Positions 1 to 5,581 of a stretch of 8,975 bases of DNA are shown one piece after another (position 1 is the stretch's first letter; each line of letters starts with the position of its first letter). The notes under the pieces are model-generated. The model saw nothing but the letters and a program-made list of their open reading frames with translations, was not told where the DNA came from and made no database searches. The position numbers were made by a program, and so were the translations under genes. This stretch comes from Limnohabitans sp. (GTDB taxonomy: Bacteria > Pseudomonadota > Gammaproteobacteria > Burkholderiales > Burkholderiaceae_C), in the NCBI GenBank assembly GCA_024641725.1, contig JAHECM010000115.1, positions 1 to 8,975 of the forward strand. Reading direction: 5' to 3'.

Positions 1-62
1 TTGGCGTTCTTGACGTAAGCCGGTGTGTTGAGGTTCAGGCCCTGCATCACGGGTGAGTTCAT
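1..62 (-). CDS. pckG: N-terminus of a probable GTP-dependent phosphoenolpyruvate carboxykinase (partial)
   Basis: Only the first 20 codons are inside the window; the gene runs off the left edge. The start ATG (complement of 60-62) is preceded by GGAG (complement of 71-74) with an 8-nt spacer, a good ribosome binding site, which is why I believe this start. The visible peptide begins MNSPVMQGLNLNTPAYVKNA. Its 'P-A-Y-V-K-N-A' stretch resembles, from memory, the start of GTP-type PEP carboxykinases of Burkholderiales. That enzyme interconverts oxaloacetate and PEP in the cytoplasm, with GTP/GDP, at the entry to gluconeogenesis. Twenty residues cannot prove the family, and no catalytic residue is visible. 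A gluconeogenic gene beside an operon that yields acetyl-CoA would make metabolic sense, but that link is inference. The gene points away from the operon and does not share its transcript. Confidence 0.5.
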   Translation of the reverse strand, partial: MNSPVMQGLNLNTPAYVKNA

Positions 63-81
63 GGGGAAAGCTCCAAGTTTT

Positions 82-143
82 AAAAATCGTTTTTTCAAAA
101 AACCCGCTCAAAGGCGCTTTCAAAAAACGACACTGCGCAAAAA
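82..143. repeat. Clustered A/T tracts with an 11-bp direct repeat, upstream of the minus-strand gene
   Basis: TTTCAAAAAAC occurs exactly twice, at 93-103 and 118-128 (25 bp start to start). The first copy lies inside a 15-bp palindrome, GTTTTTT-C-AAAAAAC (89-103). Further tracts are AAAAA at 82-86 and A runs near 138-143. Several tracts sit roughly one helical turn apart, so intrinsic DNA curvature is plausible. The block lies just upstream of the ribosome binding site of the PEPCK-like gene, in its leader or promoter region. No specific binding protein can be named. Confidence 0.45.
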
Positions 144-245
144 CGGCCACAGCCATGGGGGGCTCATGTAACCGCGTGGTAACTGGCAGGGCCCTCGATT
201 TTAGGGAGGCCACCTTCCATGTGCCTGTCGGGCAAGCCTAAAACT

Positions 246-270
246 ATGCAAAAAATGCATAAATTTATGC
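246..270. promoter_or_regulatory. AT-rich palindrome cluster, possible regulatory site of the PEPCK-like gene
   Basis: GCATAAATTTATGC at 257-270 is a perfect 14-bp palindrome. It overlaps a second inverted repeat, ATGCA-AAAAA-TGCAT, at 246-260. The composition stands out sharply from the GC-rich surroundings. On the minus strand a weak promoter-like pair overlaps it: TTGCCT (complement of 281-286), then 16 nt, then TAAATT within the palindrome. The location between the terminator of one gene and the start of the next suits an operator for the leftward gene. Which factor would bind is unknown. Confidence 0.35.
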
Positions 271-290
271 GGTGGCTGTTTTGAGGCAAC

Positions 291-316
291 AAAAAACCCG
301 CCAAGGGCGGGTTGTT
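291..316 (-). terminator. Rho-independent terminator after the small membrane protein gene
   Basis: A perfect 8-bp stem, AACCCGCC (295-302) with GGCGGGTT (306-313), encloses a 3-nt loop. Read leftward, the stem runs into six consecutive T residues (complement of 291-296). It lies about 20 nt beyond the stop codon of the minus-strand small gene ending at 334, the expected position. Read rightward there is a poorer TTGTTT tail (312-317), but no rightward gene ends here. Confidence 0.85.
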
Positions 317-333
317 TGGCAGGCTTGAAGGGG

Positions 334-465
334 TCAGGCCATGAAGATGGCGATGAAGGCCAACAGAAAAATCAGCAGTGCGCCCACAACGGGGATGACC
401 ACTGGAATGTGTTTGACCACGTCTTCGACGGGATCGTGGGACGTTTGTTCGTTGTGAGCAGACAT
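334..465 (-). CDS. 43-residue single-helix membrane protein of unknown function
   Basis: The start ATG (complement of 463-465) has GGAG six nucleotides upstream, and a terminator follows the stop, so this short frame is framed like a real gene. An upstream in-frame ATG at 483 would add six residues but lacks a comparable ribosome binding site. Residues 1-18 are polar, with His/Glu/Asp (HNEQTSHDPVEDVVKH). Residues 20-42 form one hydrophobic segment rich in Val, Ile, Leu and Phe, starting with IPVVIPVVGALL. I expect a single inner-membrane helix with a short charged N-terminal tail. There is no cleavable signal peptide pattern, since the hydrophobic part reaches the very C-terminus. I have a vague memory of similar small proteins in Comamonadaceae but cannot attach a function. 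It lies alone between the PEPCK-like gene and the thioesterase and is probably monocistronic. Confidence 0.7.
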   Translation of the reverse strand: MSAHNEQTSHDPVEDVVKHIPVVIPVVGALLIFLLAFIAIFMA

Positions 466-493
466 GGGAATCTCCGGATTCATGAATGGCGCT

Positions 494-522
494 ATTGTAG
501 CCAAGCCGATCTGGCAACTGGC
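494..522 (-). promoter_or_regulatory. Possible promoter of the small membrane protein gene
   Basis: The minus strand reads TACAAT (complement of 494-499), five of six matches to a sigma-70 -10 box, about 28 nt before the start codon at 465. At 17-nt spacing the -35 position reads GCCAGT (complement of 517-522), a poor match. The -10 box carries most of the support, so the call is tentative. Confidence 0.35.
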
Positions 523-569
523 TGACGGCTGAAATGCCGGCCGAAATAGGCTTGAAAGAGTGCAGGTCG

Positions 570-1022
570 TCACATCAGCGCGTAAGTGGTGCTGGCCCTG
601 AAAACGCTTTTGCCGTCCATCGCCCCGCGCAGGTCGATTTCGCCAAACGCCATGCTCTTGCCCACCCGCAGCACCCGGGCACAGACCAGCGCGTCCTGGC
701 CCGACAGGGGCTTGAGAAAGGTGCTCGACAGTTGCACCGTGCTGCAAGGCCGAAACTCGCCAAAGTGGCTGATCAAGGCCAGCACCATGGCCGTGTCGGC
801 GGCGGCCATCATGGCCTGGCCGCACAGCATGCCGCCCACGCGGGACAGCTGGTCGCTTTGCGGCAGGCGCAAGGTGACCTCGCCGGGCGTGGTGCTCACG
901 ACTTGCAAGCCGAGGGCCTGCACCCAAGGGGCAAACAAATCGCACAGGGCTTGTTGGAGGGTTTCGGGGGTGGCGGTGGGGGTCATGCGGTATGGGGTGA
1001 AATCCAGGTGCTGTATTTTCAT
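570..1022 (-). CDS. PaaI-family hotdog acyl-CoA thioesterase
   Basis: A 150-residue protein, the usual length for a single-domain hotdog thioesterase. These cytoplasmic enzymes hydrolyse acyl-CoA to free acid and CoA and often relieve CoA trapping. The family signature is seen at residues 63-80, G-G-M-L-C-G-Q-A followed by M-M-A-A-A-D-T-A-M: the HGG-like helix motif with the presumed catalytic Asp at 76. A second block, S-T-V-Q-L-S-S-T-F-L-K-P-L (94-106), is the central hotdog strand region. The start at 1022 is chosen because no earlier in-frame ATG is near; Met13 (986) is an alternative, and neither has a clear ribosome binding site. It is divergent from the terpene-like operon and shares the 126-bp control region, so it may be co-regulated and clear dead-end or branched acyl-CoA esters from that pathway. 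The substrate cannot be read from the sequence. Confidence 0.85.
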   Translation of the reverse strand: MKIQHLDFTPYRMTPTATPETLQQALCDLFAPWVQALGLQVVSTTPGEVTLRLPQSDQLSRVGGMLCGQAMMAAADTAMVLALISHFGEFRPCSTVQLSSTFLKPLSGQDALVCARVLRVGKSMAFGEIDLRGAMDGKSVFRASTTYALM

Positions 1023-1046
1023 CGGTTTACACCCGGGAATGGTCCA

Positions 1047-1075
1047 TTGACAAAGCCTAGGGCGCTGGGCAGACT
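1047..1075 (+). promoter_or_regulatory. Candidate sigma-70 promoter of the six-gene operon
   Basis: TTGACA at 1047-1052 is a perfect -35 consensus. At 17-nt spacing the -10 position reads CAGACT (1070-1075), only three of six matches. Transcription from it would begin near 1082, inside the palindrome at 1081-1096, which would let a repressor block initiation. The weak -10 box leaves the call uncertain. On the opposite strand an equally weak pair (TTGTTG, complement of 1076-1081; TAGGCT, complement of 1054-1059) could serve the thioesterase. Confidence 0.3.
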
Positions 1076-1080
1076 CAACA

Positions 1081-1096
1081 AAGCAAGTGCTTGCTT
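1081..1096. promoter_or_regulatory. 16-bp palindrome, candidate operator of a TetR-type repressor
   Basis: AAGCAAG-TG-CTTGCTT has two perfect 7-bp arms around a 2-nt centre. The inner octamer GCAAGTGC (1083-1090) recurs in inverted orientation as GCACTTGC at 1122-1129, closer to the first start codon. A palindrome of this length in the gap between divergent genes is typical of TetR-family operators. Betaproteobacterial acyl-CoA and branched-chain pathways are known to have TetR-type regulators (LiuQ, FadP), but I cannot verify their consensus from memory. A looser inverted repeat, AAAAAC-ACC-GTTTTT, follows at 1104-1118. No regulator gene is in the window. Confidence 0.5.
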
Positions 1097-1148
1097 GATT
1101 TGTAAAAACACCGTTTTTCAGGCACTTGCATGCACCCCTGGAGACGGC

Positions 1149-2015
1149 ATGAGCTACAAAAGTGTGTTTCGCCCTGGCCTGTTGGATGGGCAGGCGGTGA
1201 TCGTGACGGGCGGTGGCTCGGGCATTGGGCGCTGCACCGCGCACGAGCTGGTCAGCCTGGGGGCCAGCGTGGCGCTGGTCGGGCGCAAGATCGACAAACT
1301 CTTGGCCGTGCAAGCCGAGATCGCGGCGGTGGGCGGCAAAGCCTCCATCCATGTCTGTGACATCCGCGAAGAAGAGCAGGTGCAGGCCACTGTGGCCGCT
1401 GTGCTGGCCGCGCACGGTCGCATTGACGGGCTGGTCAACAACGCCGGAGGGCAGTACCCCTCGCCGCTTGAAAAAATCAGCGCCAAGGGCTGGGACGCGG
1501 TGGTGCGCAACAACCTCACGGGCGGCTTTTTGATGGCGCGCGAAGCCTACACGCAGTGGATGGCGCAGCACGGCGGGGCCATCGTCAACATCATTGCCGA
1601 CATCTGGATGGGCATGCCCAGCATGGGCCACTCGGGTGCCGCGCGCGCGGGCATGCTCAACTTCACCGAGACGGCGGCTCTGGAGTGGGGCCCGGTGCGC
1701 GTCAACGCGGTGGCACCGGGCTGGATCGCGTCGAGTGGCATGGACCAGTACCCGCCCGAGATGGGGCCGCTGATTCGAGGCATGGGCAAGATGGTCCCTG
1801 TGCAGCGCATGGGCACCGAGAGCGAGGTGTCTGCGGCCATCGTGTTTTTGCTGTCCGAAGCGGCGGCGTTTGTGTCGGGCGCTTGCTTGCGGGTGGACGG
1901 TGCAGCCCCCAACGCCAAGCGCGTTTGGCCCGAGGTGGGCACGGGTGGCAAGACCGCGGCCTTCAATGGTTTCCATTTGGCCACCACGCCCCGCGTGCTG
2001 CAGGACTTGGCATGA
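1149..2015 (+). CDS. atuG: Short-chain dehydrogenase/reductase, AtuG-like, with an altered active site
   Basis: A 288-residue Rossmann-fold protein. The start ATG has GGAG at 1140-1143 with a 5-nt spacer. The cofactor motif T-G-G-G-S-G-I-G is at residues 20-27, N-N-A-G at 97-100, the structural Asn region V-R-N-N-L at 119-123, and V-N-A-V-A-P-G-W after residue 180. The canonical Ser and Tyr-x3-Lys are absent. The strand normally ending N-I-S-S reads N147-I-I-A-D, and the YxxxK site reads S162-G-A-A-R166. A Ser-x3-Lys at this site is seen in 2,4-dienoyl-CoA reductases (mitochondrial DECR, Ser210/Lys214 from memory), so a reductase of unsaturated acyl-CoA is a reasonable guess. Here even the Lys is Arg. 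The protein resembles AtuG, whose reaction is not settled. It is the first gene of the operon and its stop overlaps the next start by 4 bp (ATGA). Confidence 0.8.
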   Translation: MSYKSVFRPGLLDGQAVIVTGGGSGIGRCTAHELVSLGASVALVGRKIDKLLAVQAEIAAVGGKASIHVCDIREEEQVQATVAAVLAAHGRIDGLVNNAGGQYPSPLEKISAKGWDAVVRNNLTGGFLMAREAYTQWMAQHGGAIVNIIADIWMGMPSMGHSGAARAGMLNFTETAALEWGPVRVNAVAPGWIASSGMDQYPPEMGPLIRGMGKMVPVQRMGTESEVSAAIVFLLSEAAAFVSGACLRVDGAAPNAKRVWPEVGTGGKTAAFNGFHLATTPRVLQDLA

Positions 2016-3586
2016 GCGCAAACCAAGAACACATGCTGGCGCTGATCGCGCAGTGGCGCGGAATCGAAGAGCGCACGCGAGCCCGCAGCGCGCAAGCCGG
2101 GCCGCTGTACGCCAAACGCGGCCAACTGCTGCCGCGCGAGCGGGTGCAGCGCTTGCTGGACCCGGGCACGCCGTTTCTCGAACTGTCGTCGCTCGCGGGC
2201 TGGCTGCAAGACACGCCCGACCCGGACAAGTCCACCGCAGGCGGCGGTCAGATCGTGGGCATTGGCCTGGTCTCGGGCACGCGGGTGTTGCTTGTGGCCG
2301 ACGACGGCGGCATCGACGCGGGCGCGTTGCAACCCATGGGCTTGGAGAAGCTGCAACGTGCGCAGCAGATCGCCTTGGACAACGGCCTGCCCTTCATCCA
2401 CTTGGTCGAGTCGGCCGGAGCCAACTTGCTGCAGTACAAGGTCGAGCAGTTCGTCCACGGCGGGCGCAACTTCTACAACCTGACCCGCCTGTCGGCGGCG
2501 GGCATTCCGGTCATTGCTGTGGTGCATGGGCCGTCCACGGCGGGCGGCGCGTACATGACGGGTTTGTCCGACTACGTGATCATGGTGCGCGGACGAGGCC
2601 GGGCCTTTTTGGCCGGGCCGCCCCTGCTCAAAGCCGCCACGGGCGAAGTCGCCGACGACGAAACCCTGGGCGGTGCCGACATGCACGCGGGCGTGTCGGG
2701 CTTGGCCGAGTACGTGGCCGAAGACGATGCACACGGCATCGGCATGGCGCGCGAGCTGGTCGCGTCGCTGGGTTGGCAGGCGCAGGGCACGGTCTGGCCC
2801 GATGGCCCCGCGCCCTTGCAAGACCCCGAAGGTTTGCTGGACCTCTTCTCTCCCGACCACAAGACCCCGGTGGACATGCGGGGCGTGATTGCCCGCATCG
2901 TGGACGCTTCGGCCTTTTTGGAATTCAAGGCCGCGTATGGCAGCGCCACGGTGTGTGGCCATGCGGCCATTGCCGGGCAGCGCGTGGGCATCGTCACCAA
3001 CAACGGCCCCATCGACCCGGCGGGCAGCACCAAGATCACGCATTTCGTGCAGGCCTGCGACCAAAGCGGCTTGCCCATCGTGTGGCTGCAAAACACCACC
3101 GGCTTCATCGTCGGCAAGGACGCCGAGCAGGCGGGCATGATCAAGCACGGCTCCAAGCAGATCCAAGCGCTGTCGAATCTGCGGGTGCCGCAAATCACCA
3201 TCCAGTGCGGTGCCTCTTTCGGTGCGGGCAACTACGGCATGTGCGGGCGGGGGTTCGGGCCGCGCTTTTTGTTTGTCTGGCCCAACGCCCGCACGGCGGT
3301 GATGGGGCCACAGCAAGCCGCGGGCACCATGGCCATCGTGCTCGAAGACGCGGCCCGGCGCAAAGGCGAGGAGCCCGATCGCGCCAAGTTGCAAGCCATG
3401 CAAGACAAGATCGTGCAGACCTTCGAGCGGCAAATGAGCGCTTTCTACACCTCGGGCCTGCTGCTCGACGACGGCGTGATTGACCCGCGTGACACCCGCC
3501 GCGTGTTGGCCCTCACGCTGAAAATTTGCACCGAAGCCCAACACAAAACCCTGCGCCCCATGCAGTACGGCGTGGCGCGCCCCTGA
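2012..3586 (+). CDS. atuC: Acyl-CoA carboxylase carboxyltransferase (beta) subunit, geranyl-CoA carboxylase AtuC-like
   Basis: A 524-residue cytoplasmic subunit of a biotin-dependent carboxylase. It moves CO2 from carboxybiotin to the gamma carbon of a 3-methyl-branched enoyl-CoA. Both crotonase-fold halves are present: the N-terminal one with T-A-G-G-A-Y at 176-181 and F-L-A-G-P-P-L at 199-205, the C-terminal one with G-A-G-N-Y-G-M-C-G-R at 404-413. A K-H-G-S-K stretch at 378-382 matches the gamma-carboxylating lineage (MCC/GCC). Two segments differ from 3-methylcrotonyl-CoA carboxylase as I remember it: V-E-S-A-G-A-N-L at 132-139, and N-N-G-P-I-D-P-A-G at 330-338 where MCC has a GILF-type loop. 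These fit AtuC better than LiuB. GCC and MCC are separated by a Gly/Phe difference near the acyl pocket, which I cannot place without an alignment. The partner alpha subunit is encoded at 5578-7626. Confidence 0.8.
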   Translation: MSANQEHMLALIAQWRGIEERTRARSAQAGPLYAKRGQLLPRERVQRLLDPGTPFLELSSLAGWLQDTPDPDKSTAGGGQIVGIGLVSGTRVLLVADDGGIDAGALQPMGLEKLQRAQQIALDNGLPFIHLVESAGANLLQYKVEQFVHGGRNFYNLTRLSAAGIPVIAVVHGPSTAGGAYMTGLSDYVIMVRGRGRAFLAGPPLLKAATGEVADDETLGGADMHAGVSGLAEYVAEDDAHGIGMARELVASLGWQAQGTVWPDGPAPLQDPEGLLDLFSPDHKTPVDMRGVIARIVDASAFLEFKAAYGSATVCGHAAIAGQRVGIVTNNGPIDPAGSTKITHFVQACDQSGLPIVWLQNTTGFIVGKDAEQAGMIKHGSKQIQALSNLRVPQITIQCGASFGAGNYGMCGRGFGPRFLFVWPNARTAVMGPQQAAGTMAIVLEDAARRKGEEPDRAKLQAMQDKIVQTFERQMSAFYTSGLLLDDGVIDPRDTRRVLALTLKICTEAQHKTLRPMQYGVARP

Positions 3587-3618
3587 CCACCGCAGCGAAC
3601 TTGACGAGGAGACCCCGC

Positions 3619-4773
3619 ATGCAACTGACCCACGAACACGAAGAGCTCAAGCGCAACCTCAAGCGCTTCATCGACGACGAGATCAACCCGCATGTGGACG
3701 AATGGGAAAAGGCCGAAATTTTTCCGGCCCACGAGGTCTTCAAAAAGCTCGGTGCGCTGGGCTACCTGGGCCTGACCAAGCCCGAAGCCTATGGCGGCGC
3801 GGGCCTGGACTACTCGTACGCGGTGGTGATGGCCGAGGCGCTGGGCCACATCCAGTGCGGCGCTTTGCCCATGGCCATTGGGGTGCAGACCGACATGTGC
3901 ACCCCGGCGCTGGCGCGCTTTGGCTCGGACGCCTTGCGCGCCGAGTTTTTGGCCCCCGCCATTGCGGGCGATGCTGTGGGTTGCATCGGCGTGTCGGAGC
4001 CGGGCGCGGGCTCGGACGTGGCTTCGGTCAAGACCACTGCCCGCAAAGACGGCGACGACTACATCATCAACGGCGGCAAGATGTGGATCACCAACAGCTT
4101 GCAAGCCGACTGGATGTGCCTGCTGGCCAACACCTCTGACGGGCCGGCGCACAAAAACAAAAGCCTGATCATGGTGCCCATGAACACGCCCGGCATCACG
4201 GTGGCCAAGAAGATCCGCAAGATCGGCATGATGGCCAGCGACACCGGGTTGATCCACTTTGACGATGTGCGCGTGCCCCAACGCAACCGGATTGGCGAAG
4301 AAGGCATGGGCTTCACCTACCAAATGCAGCAGTTCCAAGAGGAGCGCTTGTGGTGTGCGGCCAACGCCATCCAGTCGCTCACCAACTGCATCGAGCAGAC
4401 CATCGACTACACCGGCGAGCGCATGGCCTTTGGCCAGTCGGTGCTTGACAACCAGAGCGTGCATTTCAAGCTGGCCGAACTCAAGACCGAGGTCGAAGCC
4501 TTGCGCGCCCTGACCTACATGGCCACCGAGCATTACCTGGCGGGCAAGGACGTGACCGAATGGGCGTCCATGGCCAAGCTCAAGGCGGGCCGCCTGCTGC
4601 GCACCGTGCCCGATGCCTGCCTGCAGTACTGGGGCGGCATGGGCTTCACTTGGGACAACCTGGTCTCGCGCCTGTACCGCGATGGTCGCCTGGCCTCCAT
4701 TGGCGGCGGGGCCGACGAGGTGATGCTGGGCATCATCTGCAAGTCCATGCACACCCTGCCCAAAAAGCGCTGA
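3619..4773 (+). CDS. atuD: Acyl-CoA dehydrogenase, citronellyl-CoA dehydrogenase AtuD-like
   Basis: A 384-residue FAD flavoenzyme of normal family length, expected to form the 2,3 double bond of citronellyl-CoA and pass electrons to ETF. The start at 3619 has the strong ribosome binding site GAGGAGA (3606-3612) six nucleotides upstream, 32 nt after the preceding stop. The FAD/substrate signature is C-I-G-V-S-E-P-G-A-G-S-D at 122-133, with K-M-W-I-T-N at 154-159 and Q-Y-W-G-G-M-G-F at 336-343. The usual catalytic Glu near the C-terminus (the EGT of medium-chain enzymes) is replaced by G-G-G-A-D-E-V at 362-368. A Glu in Q-E-E-R-L (E242) instead aligns with the catalytic base of isovaleryl-CoA and long-chain dehydrogenases. 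The M-A-I-G-V-Q-T-D-M segment (85-93) matches my memory of Pseudomonas AtuD closely. Isovaleryl-CoA dehydrogenase (LiuA) is the main alternative. Confidence 0.82.
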   Translation: MQLTHEHEELKRNLKRFIDDEINPHVDEWEKAEIFPAHEVFKKLGALGYLGLTKPEAYGGAGLDYSYAVVMAEALGHIQCGALPMAIGVQTDMCTPALARFGSDALRAEFLAPAIAGDAVGCIGVSEPGAGSDVASVKTTARKDGDDYIINGGKMWITNSLQADWMCLLANTSDGPAHKNKSLIMVPMNTPGITVAKKIRKIGMMASDTGLIHFDDVRVPQRNRIGEEGMGFTYQMQQFQEERLWCAANAIQSLTNCIEQTIDYTGERMAFGQSVLDNQSVHFKLAELKTEVEALRALTYMATEHYLAGKDVTEWASMAKLKAGRLLRTVPDACLQYWGGMGFTWDNLVSRLYRDGRLASIGGGADEVMLGIICKSMHTLPKKR

Positions 4774-4777
4774 CCCC

Positions 4778-5581
4778 ATGCTGCGCACCGAACGCGATGG
4801 CCCTTGGTGGGTGCTTTGGCTGGACGCCCCGGCCAGCCGCAACGCACTGACCGACGAGATGGTCAGCGGCCTGCGCCAAGCGCTGGACGCTGCGGCCGCA
4901 GACCCGAATGTGCGCGCCGTGCTGCTGCGCGGCGCAGGCGGCACCTTTTGCGCGGGCGGCGACTTTGGCCGCTTTCGCAGCTTGATGGCCGAGCCTGCAC
5001 CGACCCAAGGTCCAGACCCGATTGCGGTGTTCAACCGCGCCTTTGGCGCGATGCTCGAAGTGCTGGCCAGCAGCCCCGTGCTGACCCTGGCCTGCGTTGA
5101 AGGCGCGGCCATGGGCGGCGGCTGCGGCTTGGCCGCCGCCTGCGACGTGGTGCTGGCTACAGACACCGCCGTGCTGGCCACGCCCGAAGTCACGCTGGGT
5201 TTGCCGCCCGCGCAGATTGCGCCGTTTGTGGCAGCGCGGCTGGGTGATCGTCAGGCCTTGCGTTTGATGGCCAGCGGCCAGCGCGTGAACGCACAGGAGG
5301 CGCTGCGCATCGGCTTGGTGGACGAAGTGGTGCCCCAGGCCGAGATCGACGCTGCTTTGGCGCATTGGCAGCAACGCTTGCAGCGCGCCGAGCCCCAGGC
5401 CCTGCGTGCGAGCAAAGCCATCTTGGCGCAGCGCCGCGCTGGGGCCAGTTTGGGCGACACGCTGGACTTTGCCGCTGGGGCTTTTGCCCAGTCCTTGCGC
5501 AGCGGTACCGCCAGCGAAGGGCTGGCCGCCCTGGGGGCCAAACGTGCGCCCGCCTGGGCCACACCGAAAGACAGGCCATGA
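4778..5581 (+). CDS. atuE: Enoyl-CoA hydratase/isomerase, isohexenylglutaconyl-CoA hydratase AtuE-like
   Basis: A 267-residue crotonase-fold protein, proposed to hydrate the carboxylated product (isohexenylglutaconyl-CoA) made by the carboxylase. The oxyanion-hole stretches are C-A-G-G-D-F at 58-63 and G-A-A-M-G-G-G-C-G-L at 109-118. Of the two catalytic Glu of typical hydratases, the one in P-E-V-T-L-G is kept (E137) and the one following G-G-G-C is Gly (G117). The next segment reads L-P-P-A-Q-I-A-P-F instead of the common P-G-A-G-G-T-Q-R-L. The P-A-x-I-x-P form is what I associate with the LiuC/AtuE branch of 3-methylglutaconyl-type hydratases. The start lies 4 nt after the preceding stop with no obvious ribosome binding site, so translation is probably coupled. 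Its stop overlaps the next start by 4 bp. 3-methylglutaconyl-CoA hydratase (LiuC) activity cannot be excluded. Confidence 0.78.
   Translation: MLRTERDGPWWVLWLDAPASRNALTDEMVSGLRQALDAAAADPNVRAVLLRGAGGTFCAGGDFGRFRSLMAEPAPTQGPDPIAVFNRAFGAMLEVLASSPVLTLACVEGAAMGGGCGLAAACDVVLATDTAVLATPEVTLGLPPAQIAPFVAARLGDRQALRLMASGQRVNAQEALRIGLVDEVVPQAEIDAALAHWQQRLQRAEPQALRASKAILAQRRAGASLGDTLDFAAGAFAQSLRSGTASEGLAALGAKRAPAWATPKDRP

Noticed and set aside
53..241. 62-codon plus-strand frame at the left edge
   Set aside because: It overlaps the start and leader of the PEPCK-like gene on the other strand, has no ribosome binding site and no recognisable features.
1104..1118. AAAAAC-ACC-GTTTTT inverted repeat read as a terminator
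   Set aside because: The stem has five A-T pairs and only one G-C pair, and it lies in a divergent promoter region where no transcript is expected to end. It may be part of the regulatory DNA instead.
1023..2021. Long minus-strand open frame that extends the thioesterase frame far upstream, opposite the SDR gene
   Set aside because: The added residues are Arg/His/Ala-rich low-information sequence antisense to a clearly conserved SDR. Only the last 150 codons, from the ATG at 1022, match a protein family.
1870..3483. 537-codon plus-strand frame overlapping the carboxyltransferase gene
   Set aside because: Out-of-frame product rich in Arg, His and Gly. The overlapping frame encodes the conserved carboxyltransferase.
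1547..3544. 665-codon minus-strand open frame opposite the SDR and carboxyltransferase genes
   Set aside because: It is a GC-bias shadow of the plus-strand genes, with no recognisable domain and no ribosome binding site.
3445..5193. 582-codon minus-strand open frame opposite the dehydrogenase and crotonase genes
   Set aside because: Antisense to genes with clear catalytic motifs. The composition is typical of a reverse-frame shadow in GC-rich DNA.
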